Shown here one piece after another: positions 8,373-17,360 of a stretch of DNA of 44,141 nucleotides; positions within the stretch are counted from its first letter, which is position 1, and every line of letters starts with the position of its first letter. A program made the position numbers and the translations under genes. The DNA is taken from positions 14,898 to 59,038 of the forward strand of contig PBNY01000012.1 of NCBI GenBank assembly GCA_002723385.1. Reading direction: 5' to 3'. This stretch comes from Oceanospirillaceae bacterium (lineage in GTDB: Bacteria; Pseudomonadota; Gammaproteobacteria; Pseudomonadales; Oceanobacteraceae). The notes under the pieces were generated by a model, which saw only the letters and a list, made by a program, of their open reading frames with translations, was not told where the DNA came from and did no database searches.

Positions 8373-8409
8373 GCAAGGTTACAATCATCGAAAATCGATA
8401 TCAGATGGC

Positions 8410-10014
8410 TTACCAGTTTGCGGTATTGGTTTCATCAAACTCATAGGCTTTTTGCAGGATGTCACGAGCTTTCAGCAGGTCAGCTTTGTACTGATCGACG
8501 CCACCTGAAAATGCTGCACCCATCTGAGTACCATCAGCCAAAACCGGAGCATCACCCATCAGGCTCAGCACCTCTTTCAAATCGTCCACATCAATGTCAG
8601 CAACCTTACCAGAGCGGAATGGAGAATAAGGGCTAAACTGAAGACCCAAAGCAAAGCCTTTCATTTCGCTCCAATGCTTGGCCAAATCGGTAAAGTTGGA
8701 CGCATTGGCAAACTTGTTTTCAGCCGTAAAGTTATCCATGTCTCCGGTGACGTCATTGATATAGTAAACAACGGTGGCCGCAACACACTTCTCCCAGGTA
8801 ACCGCAGCGGTCTCGATTTGTTCATCCAGGATGGTTTGTTGTGCATCAGTCAATGTACCGCCAGCAGCATTGTTCAGAATACGGCGACCCAGCAGGAAGG
8901 CATCGAAAGCTTCTTTGGTGAAGTCAGTAGCAGCGGTATTGTCAGCAGAACCTACATCACGCTTGGCACAGTTGGTGGAGTTGGCAAGGTTGATCTCGGC
9001 GCGCAGATCAATCAGGCCATCGCCATCGGTGTCGTGGTAACCAGACGCGTATTCGGGACGACCACTTTTAGCGCGAATTTCAAGATCGGTGTAATCGTTG
9101 TAATCACGTGCAGCGCCGAAGTAGCCAAATGCTTCATCCCACTTGTGCTCAGAAGTGCTGTAGGCTTTACCTTCGGTCTGGGCATTGCTGTTGGCAAAAT
9201 CAGTTTTCAGGTAATCAGCAGTACCTTGGGAGAAGGCAACTGCACCCAGAGCAAATTTCTGGATCAATTGGTCGTAATCACGACCATATTGGTCAACGGT
9301 TACGTCATCAACATTAACGCTACCTGAAGCTGTATCAATGCTAACTGAAACGCCATCAGTCGCCAGAGTAGCCACATCAGTAATGTAATTTTCCAGCAGT
9401 TCGATTGGCAGCGGAGATTCGTCCATGCCTTCTTCCCACCCGAAGAAACCACCGCTAAGTAGAGTACCGGTTTCGCCACCACCGGTGCCATTACCACCAG
9501 CAATCTTACCTGATAGGTTTTTACCGGTACTGATATCACCATACGTTGGGCCTGGGCTTACCGTCTGGCCATCAACCGAGTAATTATAATTCGCGCCGTC
9601 AACATCCCCGCTGACGTAAAACATCAGATTGCTCTTAACATCATCCGCAGTTTTGCTGTTGTCTTCAGTCAGCGCTTTAACGGCGCTGGTCAGATCAGCA
9701 ATCATCACCTGACGAGCGGTTTGACCGCTATAGGAAACTGTACTGTTACCCTCAAAACCATCAAACTGGCTGGTAAAGGTGTACTGGGTTGGCAGGGCAT
9801 CACAGGCATCACCCTTGCCGTTGGCGTCGCTGTCTTTCTGATCCTGGTTAGCCGTATCCGGACAGTTGTCTGAAGCATCTGCGATGGTGTCTGAATCCTT
9901 GTCAGCAACCTGAGAGTTATTATTGCTGCTACTGCTACTGTCATCACTGCCACAAGCCGTCAGTGTGCCTGCGGACAATGCCGCGATGACATACGCAAGA
10001 TATTTCAGTTTCAT
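8410..10014 (-). CDS. DUF4856 lipoprotein with thrombospondin type-3 calcium repeats
   Basis: 534 aa. Signal peptide with lipobox LTAC (C21), a Ser/Asn-rich linker, then a type-3 thrombospondin-like Asp-rich segment at 38-72 (repeated DxDxD with one Cys pair, C51/C71), a probable calcium-binding stalk. The rest matches the DUF4856 layout: HKWDEAFGYFGAARDY near 290, an EF-hand-like DTDGDGLIDL near 328-337, and KHWSEMKGFALGLQF near 450. The biochemical role of DUF4856 is not known to me; members tend to be found beside imelysin proteins and TonB receptors, as here. Start: ATG at 10014, AAGG six bases ahead. A Fur-box-like site lies 37 bp upstream, and a strong terminator follows the gene, so it is probably the abundant first product of an iron-starvation unit. 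Confidence 0.88.
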   Translation of the reverse strand: MKLKYLAYVIAALSAGTLTACGSDDSSSSSNNNSQVADKDSDTIADASDNCPDTANQDQKDSDANGKGDACDALPTQYTFTSQFDGFEGNSTVSYSGQTARQVMIADLTSAVKALTEDNSKTADDVKSNLMFYVSGDVDGANYNYSVDGQTVSPGPTYGDISTGKNLSGKIAGGNGTGGGETGTLLSGGFFGWEEGMDESPLPIELLENYITDVATLATDGVSVSIDTASGSVNVDDVTVDQYGRDYDQLIQKFALGAVAFSQGTADYLKTDFANSNAQTEGKAYSTSEHKWDEAFGYFGAARDYNDYTDLEIRAKSGRPEYASGYHDTDGDGLIDLRAEINLANSTNCAKRDVGSADNTAATDFTKEAFDAFLLGRRILNNAAGGTLTDAQQTILDEQIETAAVTWEKCVAATVVYYINDVTGDMDNFTAENKFANASNFTDLAKHWSEMKGFALGLQFSPYSPFRSGKVADIDVDDLKEVLSLMGDAPVLADGTQMGAAFSGGVDQYKADLLKARDILQKAYEFDETNTANW

Positions 10015-10050
10015 AAGTGCCTTACCGTTGAGCTATTGAATTCTGAATCA

Positions 10051-10069
10051 AATAATAAAATTTATCATT
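10051..10069 (-). promoter_or_regulatory. Fur-box-like site upstream of the DUF4856 unit
   Basis: The minus strand reads AATGATAAATTTTATTATT, matching the 19-base Fur consensus AATGATAATCATTATCATT at 15 positions by my count. It lies 37 bp upstream of the DUF4856 start codon, a normal position for iron-dependent repression, between the ends of the heme operon and this gene. Confidence 0.7.
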
Positions 10070-10084
10070 TGCAATATCAATAAC

Positions 10085-10105
10085 ACTAAAAGTAAGGTTT
10101 TTAGT
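10085..10105. other. AT-rich inverted repeat downstream of hmuV
   Basis: ACTAAAA and TTTTAGT are perfect 7-base arms with a 7-base spacer. It lies 27 bp beyond the hmuV stop codon and 71 bp upstream of the DUF4856 start. It could be a weak terminator for the heme operon or part of the next promoter. Confidence 0.4.
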
Positions 10106-10132
10106 AACATTTGACTATTGACTCAGTACAAG

Positions 10133-10921
10133 TCAAAGATGGCGACTCTCCAGCCAGTTACGGTTGCTGCGGGCGTATTGCGAGGCGAGTTCTTCAGGCA
10201 GGTCGTAGCATTGCTCCATCAAACTGCTGTCGGTCAACAGATCCACATTCCCCGACGCAATCATGCGTCCGTCCTTGAGTAGCATGACCCTGTCGGCCCA
10301 GGAAGCGGCAAGCGCTACATCGTGCATCACCGCCAGAATGCCAATATGGTGCTGACACAGTTGGCTGACGGCATTCATAACAGTGTGCTGGTGCGCAGGA
10401 TCAAGCGCCGAGGTGCATTCATCCAGTAACAGGTAGTATTCGCCGTCGGCACGGACGCTGGTGGCATCCCAGATTTGCAGCAGTACCCGCGCCAGTTGCA
10501 CGCGTTGCTGCTCACCGCCAGACAGGCGCGAATAGGGTCGATCGCGCAGGTGCCAGACCTGAGTCAGCTCCATTACTTGCTGCTGCCAGTGCAGAGTGGT
10601 TTTTTCATCGCCATGGGGAGCACGTCCCATCAGCACCACCTGATGCGCGGTGAATGGAAACGCCAGTTCAACCTTTTGGGGCATCACCGCCAGATGCCGG
10701 GCCCGATAGGTTCGAGGACAACGCGCCAGATCGTGAGAGGCCATCCAGATCTGGCCACCGTAGTGACGCACATCGCCACTGATGCACGACAACAGGGTCG
10801 ATTTTCCTGCACCATTGGCACCCAGCAGGGCGACACGCTCACCGGGCTGCACCACCAGATTGAGTGGATGCAGCAGGTAGCGATTGCCGATTCGATAACT
10901 CAGTTCCTGTGCGACCAGCAT
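10133..10921 (-). CDS. hmuV: Heme ABC transporter ATP-binding protein HmuV
   Basis: 262 aa cytoplasmic ATPase that drives heme import with the HmuU permease. Walker A LGANGAGKST is near residue 33, the ABC signature LSGGEQQR near 148, Walker B LLLDECTSALDP near 180 and the switch His in AVMHDV near 211. The residue after the catalytic Glu is Cys where Pro is usual (DEPTSALD), and the WDATSVRADGEYY stretch before Walker B fits the slightly longer loop of HmuV proteins. The start is the ATG at 10921, just after the hmuU stop codon; a longer open frame upstream overlaps hmuU and is not coding. It is the last gene of the heme operon. Confidence 0.93.
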   Translation of the reverse strand: MLVAQELSYRIGNRYLLHPLNLVVQPGERVALLGANGAGKSTLLSCISGDVRHYGGQIWMASHDLARCPRTYRARHLAVMPQKVELAFPFTAHQVVLMGRAPHGDEKTTLHWQQQVMELTQVWHLRDRPYSRLSGGEQQRVQLARVLLQIWDATSVRADGEYYLLLDECTSALDPAHQHTVMNAVSQLCQHHIGILAVMHDVALAASWADRVMLLKDGRMIASGNVDLLTDSSLMEQCYDLPEELASQYARSNRNWLESRHL

Positions 10922-10923
10922 AA

Positions 10924-12021
10924 TCAGCCTTTCCCCCGCACTTGCTGCATCAGTAACAGCAGAAATACCGGCCCACCGATCAGTGCCATCATCAGGCCAA
11001 CGGGCAGATCCGACGGTGGCATCCAGGTACGCGCCAGCGTATCCGCCACCAGCAACAGCAATCCACCAGCCAATGCGGACAATGGCAGCAACAAGCGATG
11101 ATCCGGGCCAATCATCAGCCGCAACAAATGCGGCACCACCAGTCCGATAAAGCCGATCATGCCCGCCACCGCCACGCCTGAGCCGACCATCAGGGCCGCC
11201 ATGCCCAGCAACCATCGCTTGGTGTGCTGAACATCAAAACCGAGGTGATTGGCCACGTTCTCGCCCATCAACAGGGCATTCAGAGGTCGAACCAGACGCA
11301 AACACAACAGCATGGGCAGGCCAATCAACAACCCCAGTACCTGGATTTCATCCCATTTGCCGTAGGCCAGACTGCCCATTGACCAGAACGTCATGGTGCG
11401 CAGTTGTTGATCATCGGCCATATACGTCAGAACGCCCGTCGCGGCACCGGCCAGCACATTGATAGCAACACCGGCCAATAACAGGGTAGCAATGTGGGTC
11501 TGGCCACCCCAGGTGCCCAGCCGGTACATCATCATAGTGACGACCAGACCACCCAGAAACGCCGCTATCGGCAGCGCCAGCGGCCCAGTCAACTGGCTCC
11601 ATTCCTGCAGCCAGGTGTCCTTGAGCACAATCACCGCCACCGCCGCCAGTGCTGCACCGCTGGAAACCCCAATCAAACCGGGGTCGGCCAGCGGGTTGCG
11701 AAATACGCCCTGAGTAGCCACTCCAGCCACGGCCAGACCAGCCCCAACCAGCAACGCCAACAGCACACGAGGCAGCCGTAATTCACGTACGACCCAGTCG
11801 CCAGCGCTGCTGATTTCTGCTCCGGAGATGGTTGCCCACAGCGACTGCAACACATCCACTGAGCTCAACGCGACAGGGCCTTGCATCAGCGCCAGCAACG
11901 ACACGATCAACAACCCCAAAACCAGAATGCCAATCACACACACAGGTTGCCTGAGCCACTGCTGCAAACCAGTGAGCCGCGGCCATGACCACCGTGGCGA
12001 GTTCAACGTTGTATCGTTCAT
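10924..12021 (-). CDS. hmuU: Heme ABC transporter permease HmuU (FecCD family)
   Basis: 365 aa inner-membrane permease with about ten hydrophobic segments and FecCD-family landmarks: LRLPRVLLALLVGAGLAVAG (first cytoplasmic/TM region), GVFRNPLADPGLIGVSSGAA, LLLAGVAIN, and GLVVPHLLRLMIGPDHR. The GxG-rich ADPGLIGVSSGA loop is typical of heme and siderophore permeases. The start is the ATG at 12021 with AGAGGG eight bases ahead. It lies 45 bp after hmuT and 2 bp before hmuV. Two copies pair with two HmuV subunits to take heme from HmuT. Confidence 0.94.
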   Translation of the reverse strand: MNDTTLNSPRWSWPRLTGLQQWLRQPVCVIGILVLGLLIVSLLALMQGPVALSSVDVLQSLWATISGAEISSAGDWVVRELRLPRVLLALLVGAGLAVAGVATQGVFRNPLADPGLIGVSSGAALAAVAVIVLKDTWLQEWSQLTGPLALPIAAFLGGLVVTMMMYRLGTWGGQTHIATLLLAGVAINVLAGAATGVLTYMADDQQLRTMTFWSMGSLAYGKWDEIQVLGLLIGLPMLLCLRLVRPLNALLMGENVANHLGFDVQHTKRWLLGMAALMVGSGVAVAGMIGFIGLVVPHLLRLMIGPDHRLLLPLSALAGGLLLLVADTLARTWMPPSDLPVGLMMALIGGPVFLLLLMQQVRGKG

Positions 12022-12066
12022 GCAAAGCCCTCTGGAAGCCGTCGTTCAGCGGATCATGCCACCGGA

Positions 12067-12969
12067 TCAGCGGGCGTTTGCCACACGAGCCGGATACAAC
12101 AGATCCACCAGCTGGTTGACCGCATCAGCGATGCGTGGGCCGAACCCCAGTACCAGGCTGACGTCCACAGCGTGAACCCGCTGGTTCTGCTGCGCTGGCG
12201 TCATGGCCAGAGTCTGGTCCAGCCTGGGACTGGGGCCGTGATCACCGGCGCCGGTGTGCGCCGCCAACACCACCTCAGGTGACAAGGTCAACGCACCTTC
12301 CGGGCTAAGCGGCTTGTAGCCAGGGTGGGCAACGACGTTTTCGGCTTTCACCAGTGTCATCATGGCGGCAGCCTGGGTGCCTTGACCGGCGGCCATCAAG
12401 CCGCGATCTCCGGCCCCCAACAGGAACAGGGTACGCGGCGGAGTGGCCGTCGGGGTCGGCGTTGGAATGCGCGACAGCGCCTGATCCGTCTGTTGGCGAA
12501 TGCGCTGCTGCAACTGTTTGCCTTGCTCCGCTTTGCCCAACACAGCGGCCACGCGGTCAATCTTGTCGAGTACACCGTTCAGGGTGTAGCGGTTATGAAT
12601 CCGCTGCACGCTGACACCGGCATCGACCAGCTGTTCGAACACACGTTCAGGCCCGGCATCCTGAGTGGCAATCACCAGGGTTGGGTTCAAAGATAAAATC
12701 CCCTCGGTCGAGAGACGACGCATATAGCCCACGTCCGGCAGCTGAGTCGCGGCCTCCGGGAACCGGCTGGTGGTATCCACGCCGACCAGCTGATCCTGTG
12801 CCCCGAGCGCGTAGACAATCTCGGTGATGGAACCATCGATACTGACCACCCGCTCGGCAGCGCCCTGTGCATGGCCATCAGCGTGTGCCTGCGCGACGTT
12901 GTGAACCAGCGCCAGAGCACCCACCAGAACCAGAGCAACCCGGCTGAACAACCGTCTTGTTTGCTTCAT
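12067..12969 (-). CDS. hmuT: Periplasmic heme-binding protein HmuT
   Basis: 300 aa substrate-binding protein of the helical-backbone (class III) type. It has a Sec signal peptide ending about VAQAHA, then RVVSIDGSITEIVYALGAQDQLVGVD near the N-terminus and PEVVLAAHTGAGDHG in the second lobe. A proline/threonine-rich insert (PTPTPTATPP) interrupts the long backbone helix region. Its role is to take heme from the outer-membrane receptor and deliver it to HmuUV. The ATG overlaps the hmuS stop by one base (TGATG), indicating coupling. Confidence 0.92.
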   Translation of the reverse strand: MKQTRRLFSRVALVLVGALALVHNVAQAHADGHAQGAAERVVSIDGSITEIVYALGAQDQLVGVDTTSRFPEAATQLPDVGYMRRLSTEGILSLNPTLVIATQDAGPERVFEQLVDAGVSVQRIHNRYTLNGVLDKIDRVAAVLGKAEQGKQLQQRIRQQTDQALSRIPTPTPTATPPRTLFLLGAGDRGLMAAGQGTQAAAMMTLVKAENVVAHPGYKPLSPEGALTLSPEVVLAAHTGAGDHGPSPRLDQTLAMTPAQQNQRVHAVDVSLVLGFGPRIADAVNQLVDLLYPARVANAR

Positions 12970-14081
12970 CAGACGGCCTCTTGTTCAGATTCAGCGATCA
13001 CTTGCGCGTCCGACTCCAGTGCATGCTGCTGCAGCAATTGATCCAGCAGCTGTCGCCACTGTTCGGACTCCGGCTTGCCGCTGTCCCGCTGACCGAACAT
13101 CAGGGCCAGTTGCTGGCCGTTGTTGTCGTACATTTCCAGCGAGGTCACCAATCCGTCGACGGTCGGCTTGCGCACCAGCCAGAGATGGCTGATTTGCTCG
13201 GTATTGGCGTGCAGGTTGAAGCCACTGTCGAGCACATTAAACCAGGGACCAGTGCGCTTCAGACTTTCAACCGGGCCGGTGTGAATCTGTATCATGCCGC
13301 GGTTGCCGACAAACACCATGATCGGTAGCTGCTGCTCGGCTGCCAACGTCAGTGCGCGTTCAAACGCTTCCGCCGCCAATGGCTGAGCGTATTCCGTACC
13401 GATGACCTTGTAGGCCGGAATACGGGAAATCTCATGCTGTTTCAGCATCGCCTGGAAATGATGCACGTCCTTGAGCGCCCCCCAGTCACGACGTAGCTGT
13501 TCCAGATTCAGTGCCTCTGGAGACGTCAGCAGGTTCTCGGCATCCGCAGCGGAAATCTCCAGCACCGGGGTTTGAATACCAGCGCGATAGCGGCTCACCA
13601 GCTGATCGTACGCCTTCAGATTGGTACCGTTGGTGGCGTAGATCTTGTGAACAGCGGCTCCTGTCGCATCAAAGAACTGCAGGCTGTAGCGCACCCCGAC
13701 CCGGCTCTCTTCCGCCACCGCAAAGCCATACACAAAGTGATTGAAGAACATCCGCAAGTCGATGGTCCCCAGCGCCAGTCCCATGGCTCCGTGCACCGTG
13801 ATGTTTTCGTACACACCGGTTTTTTCATGCACCATGGCGTCGTTACGGGTCAGTGCCATCAGCTTGCCCAGCGGCTTGAGGTCACGCATCAGGTGACGAT
13901 ATTCACCATCCAGGCGAGTCACCAGGCATTTGGGTTCATCCACCACCATTTGTGACGCCAGCAATTCGGCTTCGCTGACACACAAACGTGCGGCAGCGTC
14001 ACGAATACGCAGGGAGGCATTGTCCTGCAGCAGCGCTTTCCACTGCTGGTCCAGTTCCTTGAGAATGCCGTGGTTGCTCAT
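12969..14081 (-). CDS. hmuS: HmuS/HemS-type heme-handling (hemin-degrading) protein
   Basis: 370 aa cytoplasmic protein made of two similar halves, as in HemS/ChuS/HmuS. The N-terminal half contains LVTRLDGEYRHLMRDLKPLGKLMALTRN and the second half repeats the pattern with MVFVGNRGMIQIHTGPVESL and WFNVLDSGFNLHANTEQI, the latter being a hallmark of the family. These proteins bind imported heme, pass it on or open the ring to release iron. It lies 1 bp after the HmuY gene stop, with GGAGG ahead of the ATG, and overlaps hmuT by one base. Confidence 0.93.
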   Translation of the reverse strand: MSNHGILKELDQQWKALLQDNASLRIRDAAARLCVSEAELLASQMVVDEPKCLVTRLDGEYRHLMRDLKPLGKLMALTRNDAMVHEKTGVYENITVHGAMGLALGTIDLRMFFNHFVYGFAVAEESRVGVRYSLQFFDATGAAVHKIYATNGTNLKAYDQLVSRYRAGIQTPVLEISAADAENLLTSPEALNLEQLRRDWGALKDVHHFQAMLKQHEISRIPAYKVIGTEYAQPLAAEAFERALTLAAEQQLPIMVFVGNRGMIQIHTGPVESLKRTGPWFNVLDSGFNLHANTEQISHLWLVRKPTVDGLVTSLEMYDNNGQQLALMFGQRDSGKPESEQWRQLLDQLLQQHALESDAQVIAESEQEAV

Positions 14082-14082
14082 C

Positions 14083-15240
14083 TCAGTTTCCTCCGTTCAA
14101 TGGCTGGAAGCGGATTTCAGGGCTGCCGGACGCCCCCAGGCTGTAGTAGTTGGCGATCTGCACGGTGTATTGGGCGGAACTGCTGTCGTCGCTGTCGAGG
14201 TCAATCAGATAAGTGCGGAAGTTTGGCCACAGCTTGTGCTCACCCGACAGGTTGTAGGCGTACCAGCTGTTTTCAGTGAAGACACTGGTGCTGGAGTCAG
14301 TGCTGTAGTGGCGGCTGATATCCTGACCGTTGGAACTGGTCGCGCTGGTGTAACTGGCGATATCGGCACTGGCAAGATTGCCGAACACACCAGCGTTGCC
14401 GCTGCCCTCGACGCCACCGTTGGTCCACATCAGGATGGTGCGCGTGGATAAATCGACTTCGTACATCAACTCCCAGCTATCGGCAGCCGTGTCGCAATCC
14501 ACCGCCGCTGCGATATCCAGATCCAGGCACAAGCGGGTCTGACCTTCCGTAAATGCAGCATTCAGAGTGCTCTCTGCCTCGGCAAACTGAACCGTACCGG
14601 ATGCCTGGGTCACGTAGCTCAGGGCCACATTGCCATAACTCAGAGAAGTGATCGTCAGCTTGCTGAATGTCTCTCCATCGGCATGGCGCAGCATCCAGAA
14701 GTCGTCCGTATTTTCGGAAATCTGGTGAGTGGTTGAGTTGTAAACGTAAAAGTCAGAGAACGCCGTACTGTAAGTATCTTCAGTGTATTGCATGGCACTG
14801 GTGTCGTAGGCGACGTCCAGTGCGGCGGCTTCGGTATCGGCATCCGCATTGGTGAATACAGAAGCGTCTGCTTCGCCATCGGTGTAGAAATCGTCCTGGG
14901 TATCGGCAACCGCACCCAGGACGTTACCGGAACCCGACACGCCGCCGTTCAGCTTGACGCCAGTACGACGGAAAGCCAGGTGCCAGCCCGTTGACGTCGC
15001 CGCTGCGGCAGCATCCAGCTCCAGCACTTTGCCGTCAGTCAGGCTGACGTACTGCCAGTCGTCGTAAGACGCAGCATTGATCTGCAGTGCCTGCCAACTG
15101 GTCTGCTCGCCGCCGGCGCCAGCGTTGTCAGAATCCGGGTTATTGCTGCTGCCGCCATCGGAGTCATCGCCACCGCAAGCGGTCAGCATCACCGAGACAG
15201 CCAAAGTCGTCAGCAAGAATGGAATACGTGTTGTGTTCAT
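14083..15240 (-). CDS. HmuY-family heme-binding lipoprotein
   Basis: 385 aa lipoprotein: signal peptide with lipobox MLTAC (C22), Asp/Ser/Asn-rich linker to about residue 45, then HmuY-type beta-rich domains. Recognisable segments are TSTGWHLAFRRTGVKLNGGVSGSGN (near 83), WELMYEVDLST (near 258) and WYAYNLSGEHKLWPNFRTYLI followed by YTVQIANYYSLG near the C-terminus. HmuY was described in Porphyromonas gingivalis as a hemophore-like lipoprotein that takes heme and hands it to the HmuR receptor. Five visible His residues could supply heme ligands, but I cannot tell which. The gene sits between the heme receptor (23 bp gap) and hmuS. The family match is good; the heme role is inferred from operon context. 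Confidence 0.87.
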   Translation of the reverse strand: MNTTRIPFLLTTLAVSVMLTACGGDDSDGGSSNNPDSDNAGAGGEQTSWQALQINAASYDDWQYVSLTDGKVLELDAAAAATSTGWHLAFRRTGVKLNGGVSGSGNVLGAVADTQDDFYTDGEADASVFTNADADTEAAALDVAYDTSAMQYTEDTYSTAFSDFYVYNSTTHQISENTDDFWMLRHADGETFSKLTITSLSYGNVALSYVTQASGTVQFAEAESTLNAAFTEGQTRLCLDLDIAAAVDCDTAADSWELMYEVDLSTRTILMWTNGGVEGSGNAGVFGNLASADIASYTSATSSNGQDISRHYSTDSSTSVFTENSWYAYNLSGEHKLWPNFRTYLIDLDSDDSSSAQYTVQIANYYSLGASGSPEIRFQPLNGGN

Positions 15241-15263
15241 GGATTGGGTCCCTGTTTGATGGC

Positions 15264-17360
15264 TCAGAGCGTCAGCTCAAAGCCGGTGTAGAGATAGCGC
15301 CCTTCACTCAGGCGTCTGTCGTAGGAATCGCGCGGATTGCGCACGGAATCAGTGATGTTCTTCATGCCGCTGTACCAGCGCAGCCGAGGTGTCAATTCCA
15401 GGTTCGTTGCCAGATCCCAGCGCCAGTACGCGGGAGAGGTTTCGCTATCAGCAACGCTGGTATTGATTTTGGTAAAAATCGGCCCCTGCATTTCGGCCGT
15501 GACCGTGGCGCTGAAGCGGTCGGTAAAAATCGTGCGCCAATAGCCCTTGATGTGGTGTTTGGCCCGGTTCGGCAGCGGCGCGTTTTTATCCAGATCACGC
15601 GCGTCGAGATACGAAAACGACAGACGCTGCTGCAGCCAGTCCCAAACATGTGTCCGGACAGACAGGTCATAACCACGGGTCAGCGTGTTGGCGTAATTGT
15701 CGTAGCGATAGATCGACACGCGCCCCATGTTTTCTCGCTCACCGGTGTCAACGGTTTCAATCAGATCGAAGATACGGCTGTTGAAAAAGGCCACTTCAAA
15801 CTGCAGAGCTTGCTGGTCCGACAGCACAAACGACGTCTGAATGCTGCGCGAGTGTTCTGGCTCCAGATCCGGGTTACCCAACACCTTGTAGCCGTGCACG
15901 CTGTGATCAAAAACGAAATGACGTTCCTTGAGATTCGGCACCCGATAACCCACGCCAATCGACTGACGGGTTTGCAGGCTCCAGTCATTGACCAGGGCAA
16001 AGCTTTGTCTCAAACCCACAGATGGCGCGGTGAAATTTCCGAAGTTGCTGTCGTTTTGCCAGCGCACACCGGGAGACAAATCCAGCTCAAAGCTGTCGCT
16101 GGCGTACAGATCCAGTGTCGCCTGGGTGAACACGTCCACAGCTTGACGGCCTTTTTCGGGGACTTCGGGCAGCGTGATGTCGTAGGTACCGTTATCCAGT
16201 TCGTGAACGCTGGCATCTGGCGACAGCTCATCCGGAATCGAGAGACTGATTTCACGCTTGGACTGGTCGACCTCTTCCCGAAACAGCTCCGCACCGGCCA
16301 CCAGTTCGATATCCAGGAGATCGCTGAGACGCTCGAACCAGTTCCACTGCAGGCCGACCTTGCCCTGCTGATAGTGCGGATTCCGCCAGATATTGCCCGC
16401 CATTTGATCGGAGCTGTTGTCCAGCTGTGCGGTGTGATCGGTTTGTCGTTCCCACATCGCCACCCAGGACAACAACCCGAAATCAATGACCTGATCGCCG
16501 CCACCGACAAAACGCCAGCGTGTCAGTTCTTCTTCTTTGCGGCCTTCGTTCCCCGCCAGGGTGTACTGACGATTGGTCAGTTTTTCCTGAAAATGCTCCA
16601 CCAGCAGGCGGCTGCCGCCTTCACCGAGACGGTTGTCCCAGTCGGAATCCAGACGCAGTACGATGTTGGAACGATGGCCATCAAAATGGCTGGTGGGATA
16701 ACTGTCGCGATTGAGATCGAAGTCGGAGGATTCGCGATGATCGATGCTGACCTGCAGCCGATGATCCTCCAAAGCACTGGAGCCCAGACCGGTAGAAGCA
16801 ACAGCCTGATAGTGACGCTGGGGCAACGGATCGTCGTGTACTTCCTTGCCCGGATAGGTACCGGCATCCATCGAAAGGATGATTTTGGGTTCGGCATCCA
16901 GCGGACGAGTGATGATATTCACGACCCCACCCATGGCCGCACTGCCATAGAGCGAAGACGCCGCTCCCGGAAGAATTTCAATTTGTTGAATATCCAGCGT
17001 TGCCAGCTGGGTGACATCGGCGGTTGAACCCGTTGTCGGAGAAATCGGCAAGCCATCGACCAGCACCAGCACCCGGTTGCCATCCATGCCCTGCAGGAAA
17101 ACCTCCGTACCGTGCTTGCCATGGATCGGACGCAACTGCAAACCGGGAACCACCCGCAACGCCTCCCTGGCATCGCGGGGGTTCAGCGACTCAATTGTCG
17201 CTGCATCCAACACCTGCATCCTCGCGGGCGTATCCGCCAGCGGTTCCTCCGCCCGTGACGCCGTGACAACAATCGTCGCCAGATAATTGTTACCGGTGCT
17301 CTGTTCTGCGTGGGAAACCAGAGAACAAATCGACAAGGCAACGGGAATCAGAACTCGCAA
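15264..17360 (-). CDS. hmuR: TonB-dependent heme receptor (HmuR-like)
   Basis: 698 aa outer-membrane receptor. Signal peptide (RVLIPVALSICSLVSHA), TonB-box-like ATIVVTASR, plug with VFLQGMDGNRVLVLVDGLP and SSLYGSAAMGGVVNIIT, then a barrel ending in Leu. The heme-receptor pair of motifs is present in variant form: YRVPNLKE for the FRAP box and NPDLEPEHS for the NPNL box, with two His (HFVFDHSVHG) between them where heme ligands lie in HemR/ShuA. The best start is TTG at 17360: GGAG lies eight bases before it and translation from it gives a clean signal peptide. A TTG at 17378 has no RBS, and there is no suitable ATG. First gene of the heme operon, 51 bp downstream of a Fur-box-like site. Confidence 0.9.
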   Translation of the reverse strand: MRVLIPVALSICSLVSHAEQSTGNNYLATIVVTASRAEEPLADTPARMQVLDAATIESLNPRDAREALRVVPGLQLRPIHGKHGTEVFLQGMDGNRVLVLVDGLPISPTTGSTADVTQLATLDIQQIEILPGAASSLYGSAAMGGVVNIITRPLDAEPKIILSMDAGTYPGKEVHDDPLPQRHYQAVASTGLGSSALEDHRLQVSIDHRESSDFDLNRDSYPTSHFDGHRSNIVLRLDSDWDNRLGEGGSRLLVEHFQEKLTNRQYTLAGNEGRKEEELTRWRFVGGGDQVIDFGLLSWVAMWERQTDHTAQLDNSSDQMAGNIWRNPHYQQGKVGLQWNWFERLSDLLDIELVAGAELFREEVDQSKREISLSIPDELSPDASVHELDNGTYDITLPEVPEKGRQAVDVFTQATLDLYASDSFELDLSPGVRWQNDSNFGNFTAPSVGLRQSFALVNDWSLQTRQSIGVGYRVPNLKERHFVFDHSVHGYKVLGNPDLEPEHSRSIQTSFVLSDQQALQFEVAFFNSRIFDLIETVDTGERENMGRVSIYRYDNYANTLTRGYDLSVRTHVWDWLQQRLSFSYLDARDLDKNAPLPNRAKHHIKGYWRTIFTDRFSATVTAEMQGPIFTKINTSVADSETSPAYWRWDLATNLELTPRLRWYSGMKNITDSVRNPRDSYDRRLSEGRYLYTGFELTL

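Noticed and set aside
10922-11215. Extended HmuV start
   Set aside because: The upstream stretch overlaps hmuU in another frame; the ATG at 10921 sits right after the hmuU stop.
15087-17027. Long open frame (646 codons) on the plus strand opposite the heme receptor and HmuY genes
   Set aside because: It lies antisense to two clearly recognisable genes, has low-complexity translation and no ribosome binding site or family likeness; GC-rich codon bias explains it.
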